A stretch of 64,000 nucleotides of DNA. It comes from Parachlorella kessleri. Lineage: Eukaryota; Chlorophyta; Trebouxiophyceae; Chlorellales; Chlorellaceae. Below, piece by piece: positions 1 to 11,300 of this stretch. Position 1 is the stretch's first letter. Each line of letters opens with the position of its first letter. A program made the position numbers and the translations under genes. The DNA is taken from contig BBXU01000336.1 in the NCBI GenBank assembly GCA_001598975.1, forward strand, positions 32,049 to 96,048, given 5' to 3'. The notes below the pieces were generated by a model, which was not told the DNA's origin, ran no database searches, and saw nothing but the letters and a program-made list of their open reading frames with translations.

Positions 1-221
1 GTAGCGTGTTACCTGCTTCATGTGACTGATTGTCAAGTAGTCAACTCCCCTACCGTTATGGCGTCCTCAGCAGCACAGAGGGCCCATGCACTTACCCCTG
101 CCTGGACCCTGGTCTTCCTTAGTGTGTGCAGGCCAGAGTTTGGAAGGGCCATGCACGGATTGGGGTCATCCCTGTCTATTTGATAGGGTACTGAAATAGA
201 TAACGTGCCCCGTTCCTGCAG

Positions 222-1305
222 GACAAGCACCAACGGGGTCGCGCCTGGTTTGGCGTAGGTGTGGCACTTCACATGCAGCAGGAGCATGAAACCGCCATCC
301 AGGCGTTCCAGAAGGCTGCTAAGTTTGCCCAGGTGGGTTTGGAAAGTGCTGCTGCTGCTGCCTTAGGTTGCGGAGTCTCCCGCGAAAGCAGTGTGGATGT
401 GTATGTTCTGAGTGTGGTCTGTGACCCTCCGCAAGCTGGCCGACCAGTTTGTCATGCTCCCAGTGGCTCATGCGGTTGGGAAGCCCACCAGCGCCGGAGG
501 GCCTGGGTGTCCAGTGGCTCACTTGGGGTGGGAGCCTACCAGGGCCTAAGGGGTGGGTGTCAGGCCGTGGCACCTCCTCGATACTGTATTCTGCATGCCC
601 TCGTGAATCAAGGGGCGCCAGCTTTGATAAAGTGGGCGAGGGCGCTTAACCCACGCTTGTTTTGTGCACCCTAGGCTGTGACTCCAGTAAGCCGCTGCCA
701 GCCCGGCCACCGGCCTGATTGGGACTGTTTGAGAAGAGCAAGGCCCGTCAGGACTTCGATTGCCTGGGTGTCGGATACTGGGTATCAGTTGGTACCCAGG
801 CCTAGGCGTCCATTATCCTGACCGGCGCCATACTATATGCAGGAGGACGAGCTGCGCCTGAGGGCTTGGGTGTCCGAGGCCACGCTGCAGAAGAAGGCAG
901 GAAGTGTTGAGCGGGCGCTGCAACTGCTTCGCAGGGCTGCCAAGCTGGAGCCTAAGGTGGGCATGTATGATAACATGCGACAGCCCATTTGGTCCCTTAT
1001 AATTTGGCGTTTTTCTTCCTGTTGCTCAGGGAGTGCCAGGAACCAGCTAGCTGCCTCGCACCAACTGCTTGTTGTTATTGAGGGGCTTTCACTGGTAAAT
1101 CAATGTTGGGTGGAAAGCTGCACCTGCTCACGTTGTGTGTTATTGGAAGGACAGGTGCTTGCCGAGCTGCCATCTCTTTGCATTTGCCTAGGTGCTAAAC
1201 CTTTGTCTTTTTGTTAATGTCATACAGGTGGAGGAGCTGTATTTGAAGCCACTGTTGAAAGAGCTGGAAGGAGGAGGGAAGTTGCCTCCATCACAGGGTG
1301 ACTAG
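222..1305 (+). CDS. TPR-repeat protein, C-terminal exons (5' end outside or unresolved)
   Basis: Three exons with matching phases are visible: 222-332, 843-956 and 1228-1305 (TAG stop at 1303-1305). The first encodes a helix pair with the tetratricopeptide pattern AWFGVGVALHMQQEHETAI followed by AFQKAAKFA. The second encodes another (LRLRAWVSEA, then ALQLLRRAAKLEP). The third is a short tail ending KLPPSQGD. TPR helices normally form a superhelical protein-binding scaffold; which partner this one binds cannot be said. All three exons are phase 0 and have good AG|..|GTGGG borders. The start and most of the protein lie upstream of the window or in exons I could not place. The gene faces the minus-strand NDUFAF5 gene. 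The repeat class is fairly sure; the orthologue is not identified. Confidence 0.6.
461..562. repeat. 51-base imperfect tandem duplication in the TPR-gene intron
   Basis: The unit beginning CAGTGGCTCATGCGG at 461 recurs from 512 (CAGTGGCTCACTTGG). Both units end in a GGTGTC-type stretch, and the first contains AGGGCCTGGGTGTCC, which resembles the start of the following exon (AGGGCTTGGGTGTCC near 861). The intron may therefore carry copies of exon 2 sequence. Confidence 0.55.
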
Positions 1306-4162
1306 GTGTGCAGAACCTGTTGACTCCAGCTGCGTTTCCCAGCATCACAAATGGGTCTGCAAATGCATGAGGAATGTAAGCCAGCTTGTCGTAGCTGCCT
1401 CATATGCTACCAGCAAAGGGTGGGATGTGTATGATTTCCCTAACGTGAAGCAAGCAAAGAATCCGGCTCAGCCTTGTTAGAAAGCTCGAGACCAATAGGT
1501 CTCCATAGGGGCTCAGCCGCCACATGAGGATGACGGTAGGAGTGGTAGGATAGGCTAGAGGTGTCTTCTTGCAGGCAGAGGTGGAAGTGCCAGTGGATGA
1601 ACGAGGTTAATGCCTGCGTGGTATGTGCCGCATGATTGACCGAGAATTTGTACCCCATTGCCTTGTAGGCTTGTATACCCATATCCTGGGTTTGCACTTG
1701 CAGGATAGTGCTCAACAATTCCATGCCAGTACAGTGATTTGGGTTCCTTTTGCTGCTGCTATTACTTTTGTGACCATGCGTGTTACATTACCAAATGTAT
1801 GCTAAGTTTTCCTGTCTTGGAGAGGTCCCAACTATGTATAACCGGGTCTTTGCCCATGAGCAACATATGCCTGCAGCTCCACCCCAAAAACTACCCAATC
1901 GCCCATAGGGCTGCAAAGTCCACCCTGCATCCCCACCCCAGCCTGCACCCTGGCGCCTCAGCATACTTGCCCGCTCCAACACAGTGCTGACATGGTCAGC
2001 ACAGGTGGTGGTTCAGTCAACACGGGGCCCTGCCCCCATGGGCCCCACTTCAGTGTCGGTACCCCTGACCCCCAGGGCCTGAGGGTCGCCGCCCCTGCAA
2101 CCAGGGACAGGACATGCCTCAGGCAATCTATCCGTGATACTAAAAAGGAATTGATCCCTTGCTCATCACTCCACGCAGCCTGAGGGCCCATTAACCATAG
2201 ACTCCCACAAATAATGAGCACAGTAGCACGCTGCCAGTCACCCACCGCACTCGCCACGATAGCAGCCCCGTGCAACAGCTTGCACCCGGCATCACAGCAG
2301 CCAGCAGGATCCAGCCCGCACCTGACTGCATGGGCTTTGTTCCCCATGAGTGTGCTGGAGCCGGAGGCGCCAGACCCAGTCGTGTCGGCTAGAGAGGTCA
2401 CTGTCATGTTAGCAGGGTCAAAGCCTACATCCTGACCTGCAAAAGGGCGACCTAAGCAGTACAAGCTTCTGACAGCCAGAGCCGCACAGCTCCCTCAAGG
2501 TTGACAGGGGCTGCCACGTGCATTCTGCCCTACCGAGGCCGACGAACAGAAAGGATGTAGCTGTCAACCCAAGCATTACTAAGAGGGCAAGACGTTGAGT
2601 CGTGGCCGGCAACTGAGTGACAGCTGCTCATGTGGCAGCCCACCAACCTGTCCCAGGGAGGTGCTTAGGCAGGCTGTCGGGGTCCTTGCGGTGCACCCAG
2701 TCTGGGTCGGTCGGCCGAGGCTGGTTGCCGCTTGGGAGGTCCGAGCCAGCACGGGAGTCGTCAATTCCCCTGCAATCCACCGGAGTGGAAGACGCGGAGG
2801 TCTTGAAAGGACACCCAGAACTGTATGAATTTGCCCATGCAACTGGTGGATGACTTGATGCCGAGGTGAGTATCACAGGTCCGCTAGCCAGCTGCAGTCA
2901 ACTGACAGCAGGGGAGCGTAGGCGGCATGCTGCAGTTCTGTGCTTGTGCGCCCAGCCAAGCCTAGATACGAGCGTAGGTTTGCACACAGGGACAGAGGAG
3001 GCTGCTGTGGCTGCTGCTAGGATAACAACCGAACAAAGCAAAATAAACAGGCACACGTTTTTCAGTGGACTCCTGTCAGCTCAGCACCGATGGATGGAAG
3101 TTTAGTGTCAGTGCAGTGCACGAAACGGTTGCTGGCCGCAACAGGGTCTGAGTGGGCAGTCCTGCACCTACCCCAGTGCTAAGGTGGATGAACCCGTGCA
3201 GGGAAGCAAAAACTGAAGCACCGAACTTGCCTGACGTTGCTGCCTCCCAGGCCCTCGGCAACCTTCACGTTGTCCTGAATGCGAGATCCCTGGCCCCGCT
3301 GCTGGTCGTCAGAGGCCGACATCCTGATCAACTGTTCCTCACTCCTAATTGTGGGACGCAGACCTTTGCTTATGTCTGACCGCTTAGAAGAGGCGCAACG
3401 TTGAGTGTTATTTGCGCTCTACTGTGCGGTGGGCTATTACTTGGTGGTTTTTATGAGGCTCACTGTACCGTGCCCGCCAAGACGAAGCTATGGGGAAAGC
3501 GTGCGCTGGCGCTTAACACCTCTACCCCTCAAAGATCGTGAGCAAGGGAAAAAATACAACAGGCATCTTATATCCTGTTGCAGCAAGGGTTTGGTAAGGC
3601 CACCCCAAGCAAGGCGCGTGCGCCTTAGAACTTGGCGCGAAAGTCCTTGGTGACAGGACGATACTGTGTTGGTGCAATCTGCGCTACTGGCTCTCAGATC
3701 TAGGAGGTGCCTCTGAGGGGACGATATGCTGCTTGTGCGACATGACCAGGCCTGCTACGGGGTTCAAAGAGGTGGCCTGACAAGGAAACCTCCACCTTTG
3801 CGCTGTTGCTACATAGTATACTAGCTAGGTAGTACCCTGGCAGGACCGCAGCTTGTTCATCTTTTCATTCAGGACACCTTTTCATTAGGGTGAGACTTCT
3901 TTAGGGCACTCCCGGTCTGGACTACTTCTGCTGTCTATCGCCCATTCAGACGCTGCAATTGCACGTTCCCTCACCCCGTATACAGGGATCCCCACCCCTT
4001 GGGCAGTTCTGCTGCCTTGCAGGGACCCGGTTTCAACAAGAAAACGGTCCACCTACAGCTTGCAGCGTCTCCACATAAAGGAAGGTCCCACTACAGGTTA
4101 CATACGCAGCAGTGTCCTAGAGCAGCGAGCTGGAAGGCCAGGCTCGCAGCACCCGCTGTGTC
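1306..4162. other. Intergenic stretch between convergent genes; no gene supported
   Basis: Open frames here are short, lack recognisable motifs and show no coherent exon chain. The 3' untranslated regions of the TPR gene (plus) and the NDUFAF5 gene (minus) presumably lie at its two ends. A frame at 2617-2853 ending in an HPELYEFAHATGG-like run is open, but nothing nearby extends it. Confidence 0.5.
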
Positions 4163-7100
4163 TCATGTGCCACCTGGCGGCTGCCCAGGCTGGCCATCCA
4201 AGGTTGCCTGTGGGTTGTCAGACCCCAACTGCCCTGCAATGTCTTCAAAAGACACCGTGGCTGTGCCGCGCTTTGCTGCCCTGCGCTGAGATGGGTCAGG
4301 AGCCCAGCCCGTCATGTAGATGACCTGCATGCAGGGTGGGCCAAGCAAGCACCGCTCAATACGGCCATCCCTTTAACCTACCCAGGGCGCACATACCCAG
4401 CCCGGCTCCAAGCTGGGTGGGAAGCCCAGTCCGTCAAAAAGATCACCCGTGCTCAGAGATGAGCAAGCAAGCAATGAACTTTCATAGGTTTCGGCTGCAG
4501 CTTAACAGGGAGGGATACCTTACCACAGCCTGGCAAGTGTCCTTATTGCCCGATGATACTAAGCCACCCTTCAGACAACCACATAACATCCCCTGAACCC
4601 CCCAAGGCCGATAGTGCATTCAGCTCAGATACCCCTAGGCAGATCCCCACCTGGAAACTGGCAGGTATGCTCCCAACTTCCTCCTGGAAAAGCGCAGAGT
4701 AGGCGGCAGCGGCAGCCAACGCGGTGTCTCTACGAAGCGTGGGCTGCCGCTTGAGCAGCGCATTGCTCTCTGCCATGTACCGCAGGTGGCTGATCAGCTG
4801 GACGGGGTCTCTGCAGGCACGGCACAAGACACGATAAGCAAGACGCAATGCCAGGGTACACCAATGAAGTCTCCAAGGTCGCAGGCACAGTTGCTCTATG
4901 GGCAGGGCCGAGGGGAGCACATGTGCCTGTTATTTTCCATCAACGGGGGTATAAGAAAGAGTGGCAAGTTGCACCGCTGTGGAGGCGAACCAGCAGCTAG
5001 CAGCCTGGGGCTGGGGATGGAGATTCTTGGCTGCCCCGCAAGGAGAGCTGCCGTGCTTGCTCTTACTTATCCTGGCGATAATGGAACAGCAAGGGGTCCT
5101 CTTCCTCACCTATACTGCACTTGGATGTCATCCACGTCAACTGTTGGTATTGCCAGCCCCGCTCTTGTCAGCAGATTCCCTGCGTCCCGCACCTGCCGGG
5201 TAGCCCAGGAGTGGGGGTCGGGTTTAAGGCAGCACAGTGTTGTAAGGGGCCGTTGCACCAGGAGAGCAGGCACGTGTCTAGCAACCCAAGCATGCTAGCC
5301 TGCCATGCACCACACAAAATGGATGCCCCTGCTTAAGCTGTCGGTGCAGAAGCACACATGACTGCCCATGCTCGGCACAGCAACTCCATGTATGCCATGC
5401 GAAGCCAGGGACCAACCTTCGACCAGCCACAGAACCTCCCTCACACCAACGCCTCTCAACAGGACGAACTGTCCCCTTCACCCACTTGCGCCATCTTGTG
5501 TCGGTACCTTGCTTATAAAAATAATGGTCCCTAAGAGTAGTAGACTGCCAGGCCAACCGCCCCTTCCCCCGGGCGTGCACGCGCACGCGCGCACACAGAG
5601 TGCCAGCTATTTCTCGCAGGCACCCACCTGTGCCAGCGGCGAAACCCGTGGCGACACGCCCCCTTCCCGCTCCTGCTGCGCTATGGTGCATGCTATGCGC
5701 AGCTCCTGCAGCGTGTTGCCGCCCAGCATGGCAGCTAGGAAGAGGCCGTCTGGCTTGAGAGCCCGCTGGCATTGGGCCATCACGCCCTGGGAGCACGAAC
5801 AGAAGCGGTCATATTAAGATAGGGATTAACCTTAGGTGCAGAAGCTAGGTGCTGCCAAGCTCAACAGGGCCTTGCTCAAACGGAAGGGCCGTGCAAATAC
5901 TAAAGGTCGGCATAGGCCTCGTGAACCTGTAGCAGTGTCGCCCATTGCCTCCCTGCCATTGACATGTATCGAGCAGCGAGTTCTCGTAGCCCTCCACCTT
6001 CGCAGTGACACGCGGCTGAGCAGAGAGGTGGGTCATACTGCTACATTCTCTGCTGCGCTTGCTGCTCCATCCTCCAGGTAAGTTGTGGGGCTCATGCAGC
6101 CAGCACTGCTGACAAAGGCGTAACTGTCCGGCTGTCAGTAGCCCTGCCAGCGGGGCTTCGCCTGGCAGGACTGTTCGTAACAGCCACCGACCCCGGGCAG
6201 CCAAGCAGCCAGGGGGTCGGGGGGTTTGCTGTGCTTCCACGTTTACGATGAGGCAGCAAAGGCTTGCGCGCCCCACTAAGCTTCATGGAAGGGTCGGTAC
6301 AGGCCAGTGTAAGGTGATCAGCATGCTGGCAGGCCTGGGGCAGGCTCTATGAAGCCTCTGGCGACCCTCCAGGGTCAGACGGTGCGCCAACAGTTAACAG
6401 TGGTTACCCAGGGAGGTTTTATGAGGGTGCGAAGGCTTACCGGCACGTCGTTCGCCCAGTGCAAGCCCAAGCAGCTGATGACAACTGCAGCAGAGAAGGG
6501 GCGCACTGTTTCATACGCCTTACCAGACAAGGTCTTTGTTCCAGAGAATAGAATCCGGGCAGCACGCAGGACTGCCCGTGGCCTCCGAACACCATTTCAT
6601 CACTCATAATGCTGTGTTTTGCAAGCTGGGCACGAGAAGCGTGATTGCAGTAACACATGCACCACTGGCGCATCGGTGTCCTCCAAGGGAGATGGTGACT
6701 GGAGGGAGCAAGCAATTCATGGCATGCAACCCACCATCATATACCTTCTCCGCGACAGGTAGGACCTCACTGGAGGGATCACAATGTGTGAACTTTGTCT
6801 GCAAAAGCCATCACAACTGCATGTCATGCTACACGCTGTGTGACCTCCAACCATCAGAGACAAGGGCAGACACATCCGAAGCTTGCCATGCCACGAAGCT
6901 TCCGCTTCCATTCCATTTGCACAGCCCCCACCGGCATCACGTTGGCAGCAACCAGAGCCAGATGAACATCAAAGCTTGGCCCTCATGCTGCCCTTCAACA
7001 CGCCCTGCACCATCTTACTGGACCGGCAGCCAGACATGCCATGTCCCCAGGTACACGCCCCTGCACCATCTTAGGGGAACGGAAGCCAGACATGCCATGC

Positions 7101-8116
7101 CACCCTGTTCCTGAGTCCCAACCCTCCCACCTCCGGCAACTGCCTGTGCTCACTGCCGCCGCCATCGCCATTGCCGCCGCCGCGGATACCGCCGCTGCTG
7201 CTGCTGCCATTGCTGGCTGTGAGGAATGATTTGGCCCTCTCCAGCATGCCTTGTGAGGTGTCCAGGTACTCCACCTGTTTCACACCAGCCCGCTCTCCAG
7301 CCAAGCGAGCTACAACCTACAGTGGCACGGCGATAAGCTCTTTCTAATGCGCAGCTGCAAGCTCACCAGTCGCTTTGGCTATGAGTGAGCATAGCCAGGC
7401 CAAGGCCCCGCTGCTTTTTGCGGCAGTCCTTATCCATTACCCCATAAGGGCGCTGCCTAGGGCACCTTGGGCGCGAGGAACAAGGCATAGCAACCGTACC
7501 TGGGCACCTGCGCCCCCCAATATGAGCGCTGATGGGAATTTGCGCGTGCAGTCTTCCAAGCGCTCCACCAGCCGTTCTGCCACCTCATCCTGGCAGGAGC
7601 GCCAGGAGTGCAGGAGGGCCAGGTCAGTACAAGGCAGCTTCCCTGTGGGTCAGTAGGGCCCCCGCTACCTCATCCTGGCCCAAGCGCGAGATACCATTCA
7701 GCCAGTGGCTGCAACAGCAATGGCCTTTGCTTGTGTTTCCAGTGCTGCCATGGTGCCTGACAAACGAGTGTGCTGTGCGAGCTGCGAGCGTCAGGTACCA
7801 CGCTGGGTGATCCACCCTGGCCTGGGCAAAACCTCAATAAGGAGTGCTTGCACGCAACTAGGGTTGCTAGGGTGGGCTTACCAGCAGAGGGTCTGGCTCC
7901 AAGGGCTGCCGTGCGGCTCTGTCGCGGTGCAAGGCCTTCAGCACTCTGCATGTTCACAGCCATGCCTTCCAGGTGGGGTCTCTTCACAAACGCGAGATGA
8001 GCTTCGGGCAGGGGAAAGATGTTGATCCCGCACCCATCAAAGATGTCATACTGGGCCTCAAGGGACCCTGCAGCTTGCCGTGCAGCAGGAGAGGTGGAGA
8101 AGCGGCGCAGCATCAT
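4163..8116 (-). CDS. NDUFAF5: NDUFAF5-type complex I assembly factor (SAM-dependent methyltransferase fold)
   Basis: Family role: a mitochondrial matrix protein that modifies an arginine of the NDUFS7 subunit early in complex I assembly. Ten exons join in phase: 8034-8116, 7882-7945, 7500-7589, 7131-7316, 6735-6798, 6441-6484, 5628-5786, 5116-5192, 4651-4810 and 4163-4324 (TGA), giving about 362 aa. Landmarks in order are a basic presequence ([13 protein letters not shown]), [17 protein letters not shown], the glycine motif [104 protein letters not shown] and [12 protein letters not shown]. These match the family from end to end. A Gly/Ser-rich insertion follows LERAKSFL. The start could instead be the Met at 8113 or the one near 8158; any of these leaves a plausible mitochondrial targeting sequence. 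Confidence 0.9.
7005..7115. repeat. 56-base tandem duplication beside an NDUFAF5 exon
   Basis: CTGCACCATCTTACTGGACC from 7005 recurs at 7061 as CTGCACCATCTTAGGGGAAC. Both are followed by GCCAGACATGCCATG. The array lies in the intron just downstream (gene sense) of the exon that ends at 7131. Confidence 0.8.
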
Positions 8117-8390
8117 TAGTGTTGGAATGAACTGTAGCTGGTGCACCCGATGAACCATTTCAGCTTGACTGATGGTGACAAATTGTTGGGAGGGTACGCA
8201 ATATGGCAACAGGGTTGGTGCATCCCAGACCTCCGAGTGAGCCATAACACCCTGTATACTTGGTTAACCTCCCTGCATGCCCTAGGATTGGGGGTTCCCT
8301 AAGTCTCCACCTGTGTACCAGCTACCGTGATAGCTGCTCAACTCTTTGCATGGTGCTGCAGGGCAACCAAGCTCGAAGCCAGGAACCCAG

Positions 8391-11300
8391 ATCATTGATG
8401 AGCTACCCAACCAACTTTCGGACCGCATTTTCTTCGTGCCGGTAGTCGTCACACTTTGGCGGCAACGTAGATCTACAGCGAGTGGTACGAGACTTCGATG
8501 CTGCCCTAATCGGCGCACAAAAAAACTATATGACTGGCATCCATGCCACCTGTTTTGCTTCCAAGCAAGTTCAGCCTGCCTAGAGTGGGCTGGCAACGTC
8601 CTGGCAACACCCGTGGCCAAGCCGTGCCCAGAACTCGGCTGCCGCAGCGCTTCCGAGGCGTGCTATGCGTCGCCAGGCCCATCCAAGATTTTGGTCAGGT
8701 AAAAGGGCCGGCGCTGTTGCCGGTTGTGCCTGGTGGTTGCCGGACGCGTTGATATACGTGGGGCACTTCCATGCTTCCATACCTTTTGATCTAAGAGCTC
8801 AAGTCCTGCCACCACCCTAGTTTCGGTTTTCCTGCTCTTAAGGGACTGTCAGGACCGGGCTGCTGCACTGCCTGCAGGGGGGACACGCATCGTACCCTAC
8901 ACATGTTGCCAACATCGTACCAACCAACGGCCAGTGCTGCAGCGCGGCTACCTGGCTTCAAGGCAGCGAGGCAGACCACAAGGTAGGCTCGTAATCACGA
9001 GCAGCGTGTTGACATGTTGGGAGGGAATCTTCCCTTCAGGACCCTCCACCAAGCCACCATAATGTCATACCAACGTGGACCCCACACCACCACCCCTTCA
9101 CTGAACCCAGCCTACTCAGCAGCGCCCACTTACAGCGCCCACTTTTCCTCCCACTCACCGGATGCTGACCCACACAGTGACATTAGGGGTACCCCCCCCC
9201 CCCCCCCTTCCCCCTTTCTGCCCGCCAAGCCTGGCAGCCCCCACCCACCAGAGCTGTCATCTCATACAGCTGGCTGCTGCTATCCATGCCAAACCAGGCG
9301 GCTATGCGAGACAAGTGCACGTCCATATCGGCACATGCCTGTGGGCAAAGGCGGTTATCAGATTTGCTTTGCTTGGGTGCACAAGCTGGAGGAGGGACGC
9401 AGAAGAACGAAGCGGCGCCGGCAGCCGCAACATTAAATCTGCATGGTAATAAGTGTCGGTATGGGTTGTGCAGGAGCTGCTGAAGGAGGTGAGGGAGGAG
9501 GTCAGGGAGGAGGAGGAAAGGGAGAGGGCGCTGGCGCTGGCGCCCTACAGGGTGGGCGCCCCCAAGCAGGGGGTCATTGGCGAGTCACGCCACTCCAAGC
9601 GCCTGAGGCGAGATGTCTTCGCTGCCGCCAAGGACCCCACGAGGTGGGTGCTAGAGCCCAACCCTGCGCATTGGCTATTTCCCTAGCGCTGGTCTTCGCG
9701 CTGAGCTTCATGCAGCGCGGGTAATATTTGCTGGGCTAACCAGTGTCATACACACCCTCCCAAGCAGACTGAGGCAGCCCAAGCCAAGGTCTAGCCTGCT
9801 GCACTTCACTGCAGGAAGCCGGTGCTGATTGTCGGTGAGGACGGCCTGTGCAAGGGCGACATCGCGGCAGTGCTCCACAGCTGCTCCCTCGACAACCGCC
9901 ACCCCATGCTGTCAGTGGACTGCCGCTGCCTGGACCCTGCCGGCAGCCTCCTGCTGGGCGGAGGCAGCAGGAGGGGCCTGGTGGCCTGGATGAGGCATGG
10001 GGGCACGCTGCTGCTGGAGCATGCCAACAGGGCCCCTGTGGGGGTAGTTGGCGAGGTGTTGGCTCAGCTGAGAGGCCCTGGCTGTGGGTGCAAGGTGAGT
10101 TGGGTGGAGGCCGCTTTTCGTCTGGGCTGTCGCAATTGCTTCAACGAGGGCTTTCGTGTTGACTTCTGTGACGGTCCCTGTGCTGTTGCATGGGAAAGCT
10201 TCAAGGTCATGAAAGCGGATGCACTTTGGCGGGCAACTCTGCAGCTGCTGGGGCGTGGCTGTGGTACCAAGTCCTGAATTGTGGACGGCACCGGGGAGGG
10301 ACAAAAGTGTTCACCTGCCGCGTGACTGAGAGGCACCAGTTCCAGGCATCATATGCGGCGCGCAGCTGGCCGGACGAGATACAAGCACTCCTCCCGCATC
10401 AGGTCCAGCTATAGCTTCCGTCAAGGATTTCATCTGACCCTGCAGGGTGGCTGCCGAGGTTTTGACCCCGGGCCTCGCCTTGTGCTGACCGCCTCCGGCC
10501 CGCTGCCCGCTGAGCTGCAGCAGCAGTGTACTGTCATCAAGGTGAGCCCTGGGAGGCCTGGGAGCTATCACTGACTGAGCAGGCTGCCTTTGGCTCCTGC
10601 CTATGCCTGGACGTGGCTCCTCACCTGAGACTGGCTCTCCTCTGCTGGACCCTGCAGCCGCGAGCTAAACATGCTTGACTGTAGAAAAAATAGCTAGCAC
10701 CCCTGTTTGACCTGCGTCAGTGCTAAGCCCAACGCCACTGGAAAGTATTGGCGGCGGGTGTGTACATTATCAACCCCGCAGGCCTGCACATCACTATGTG
10801 ATGCACGTGCCAAGCTTCTCCCAGCCACATGGCCATAACGGTACTGCGTGTACTGCAGGTGGCCCCTTTGCGTGCGCGGGCCAGCGACATTGGGCCCTTG
10901 CAGTACCACCTCCTCAGGAAGCTGGCCAAGGCCAAGGGGCTAGCCAAGATGACGCTGACCCAGGCGGCGGGTAAGCTCACTATGCTGACATGCTGGTAAC
11001 ATGCAGCGCCAACATCGATACTTGGGACGGTCAAATATCTGCCCGGCACTAGGTGGACTTTTGTGCCCATGCCCTTGGCAGGAGCCGCGCGTGGAGCAGT
11101 CGCACCACCTGTGGGGCTTGGCCTCACACGCCAACATTCATTTCTTGCCTCTGGCTGTTTGAAGCCAAGCTCTGCGTGATGCCAACACCGTTCTGCCACG
11201 GCGCCTGCGCCCTCTGGTGCTGCAGTGCGCCGCCTGCAGGGCTATGCCTTCCCCAACAACATCCGAGAGCTGGAGAGCATCCTGGAGAGGGCCGCCGGCA

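Noticed and set aside
8543..8752. Plus-strand 69-codon frame as a separate small gene
   Set aside because: Only its 3' part (8648-8698) fits as an exon of the composite gene. The rest has no support.
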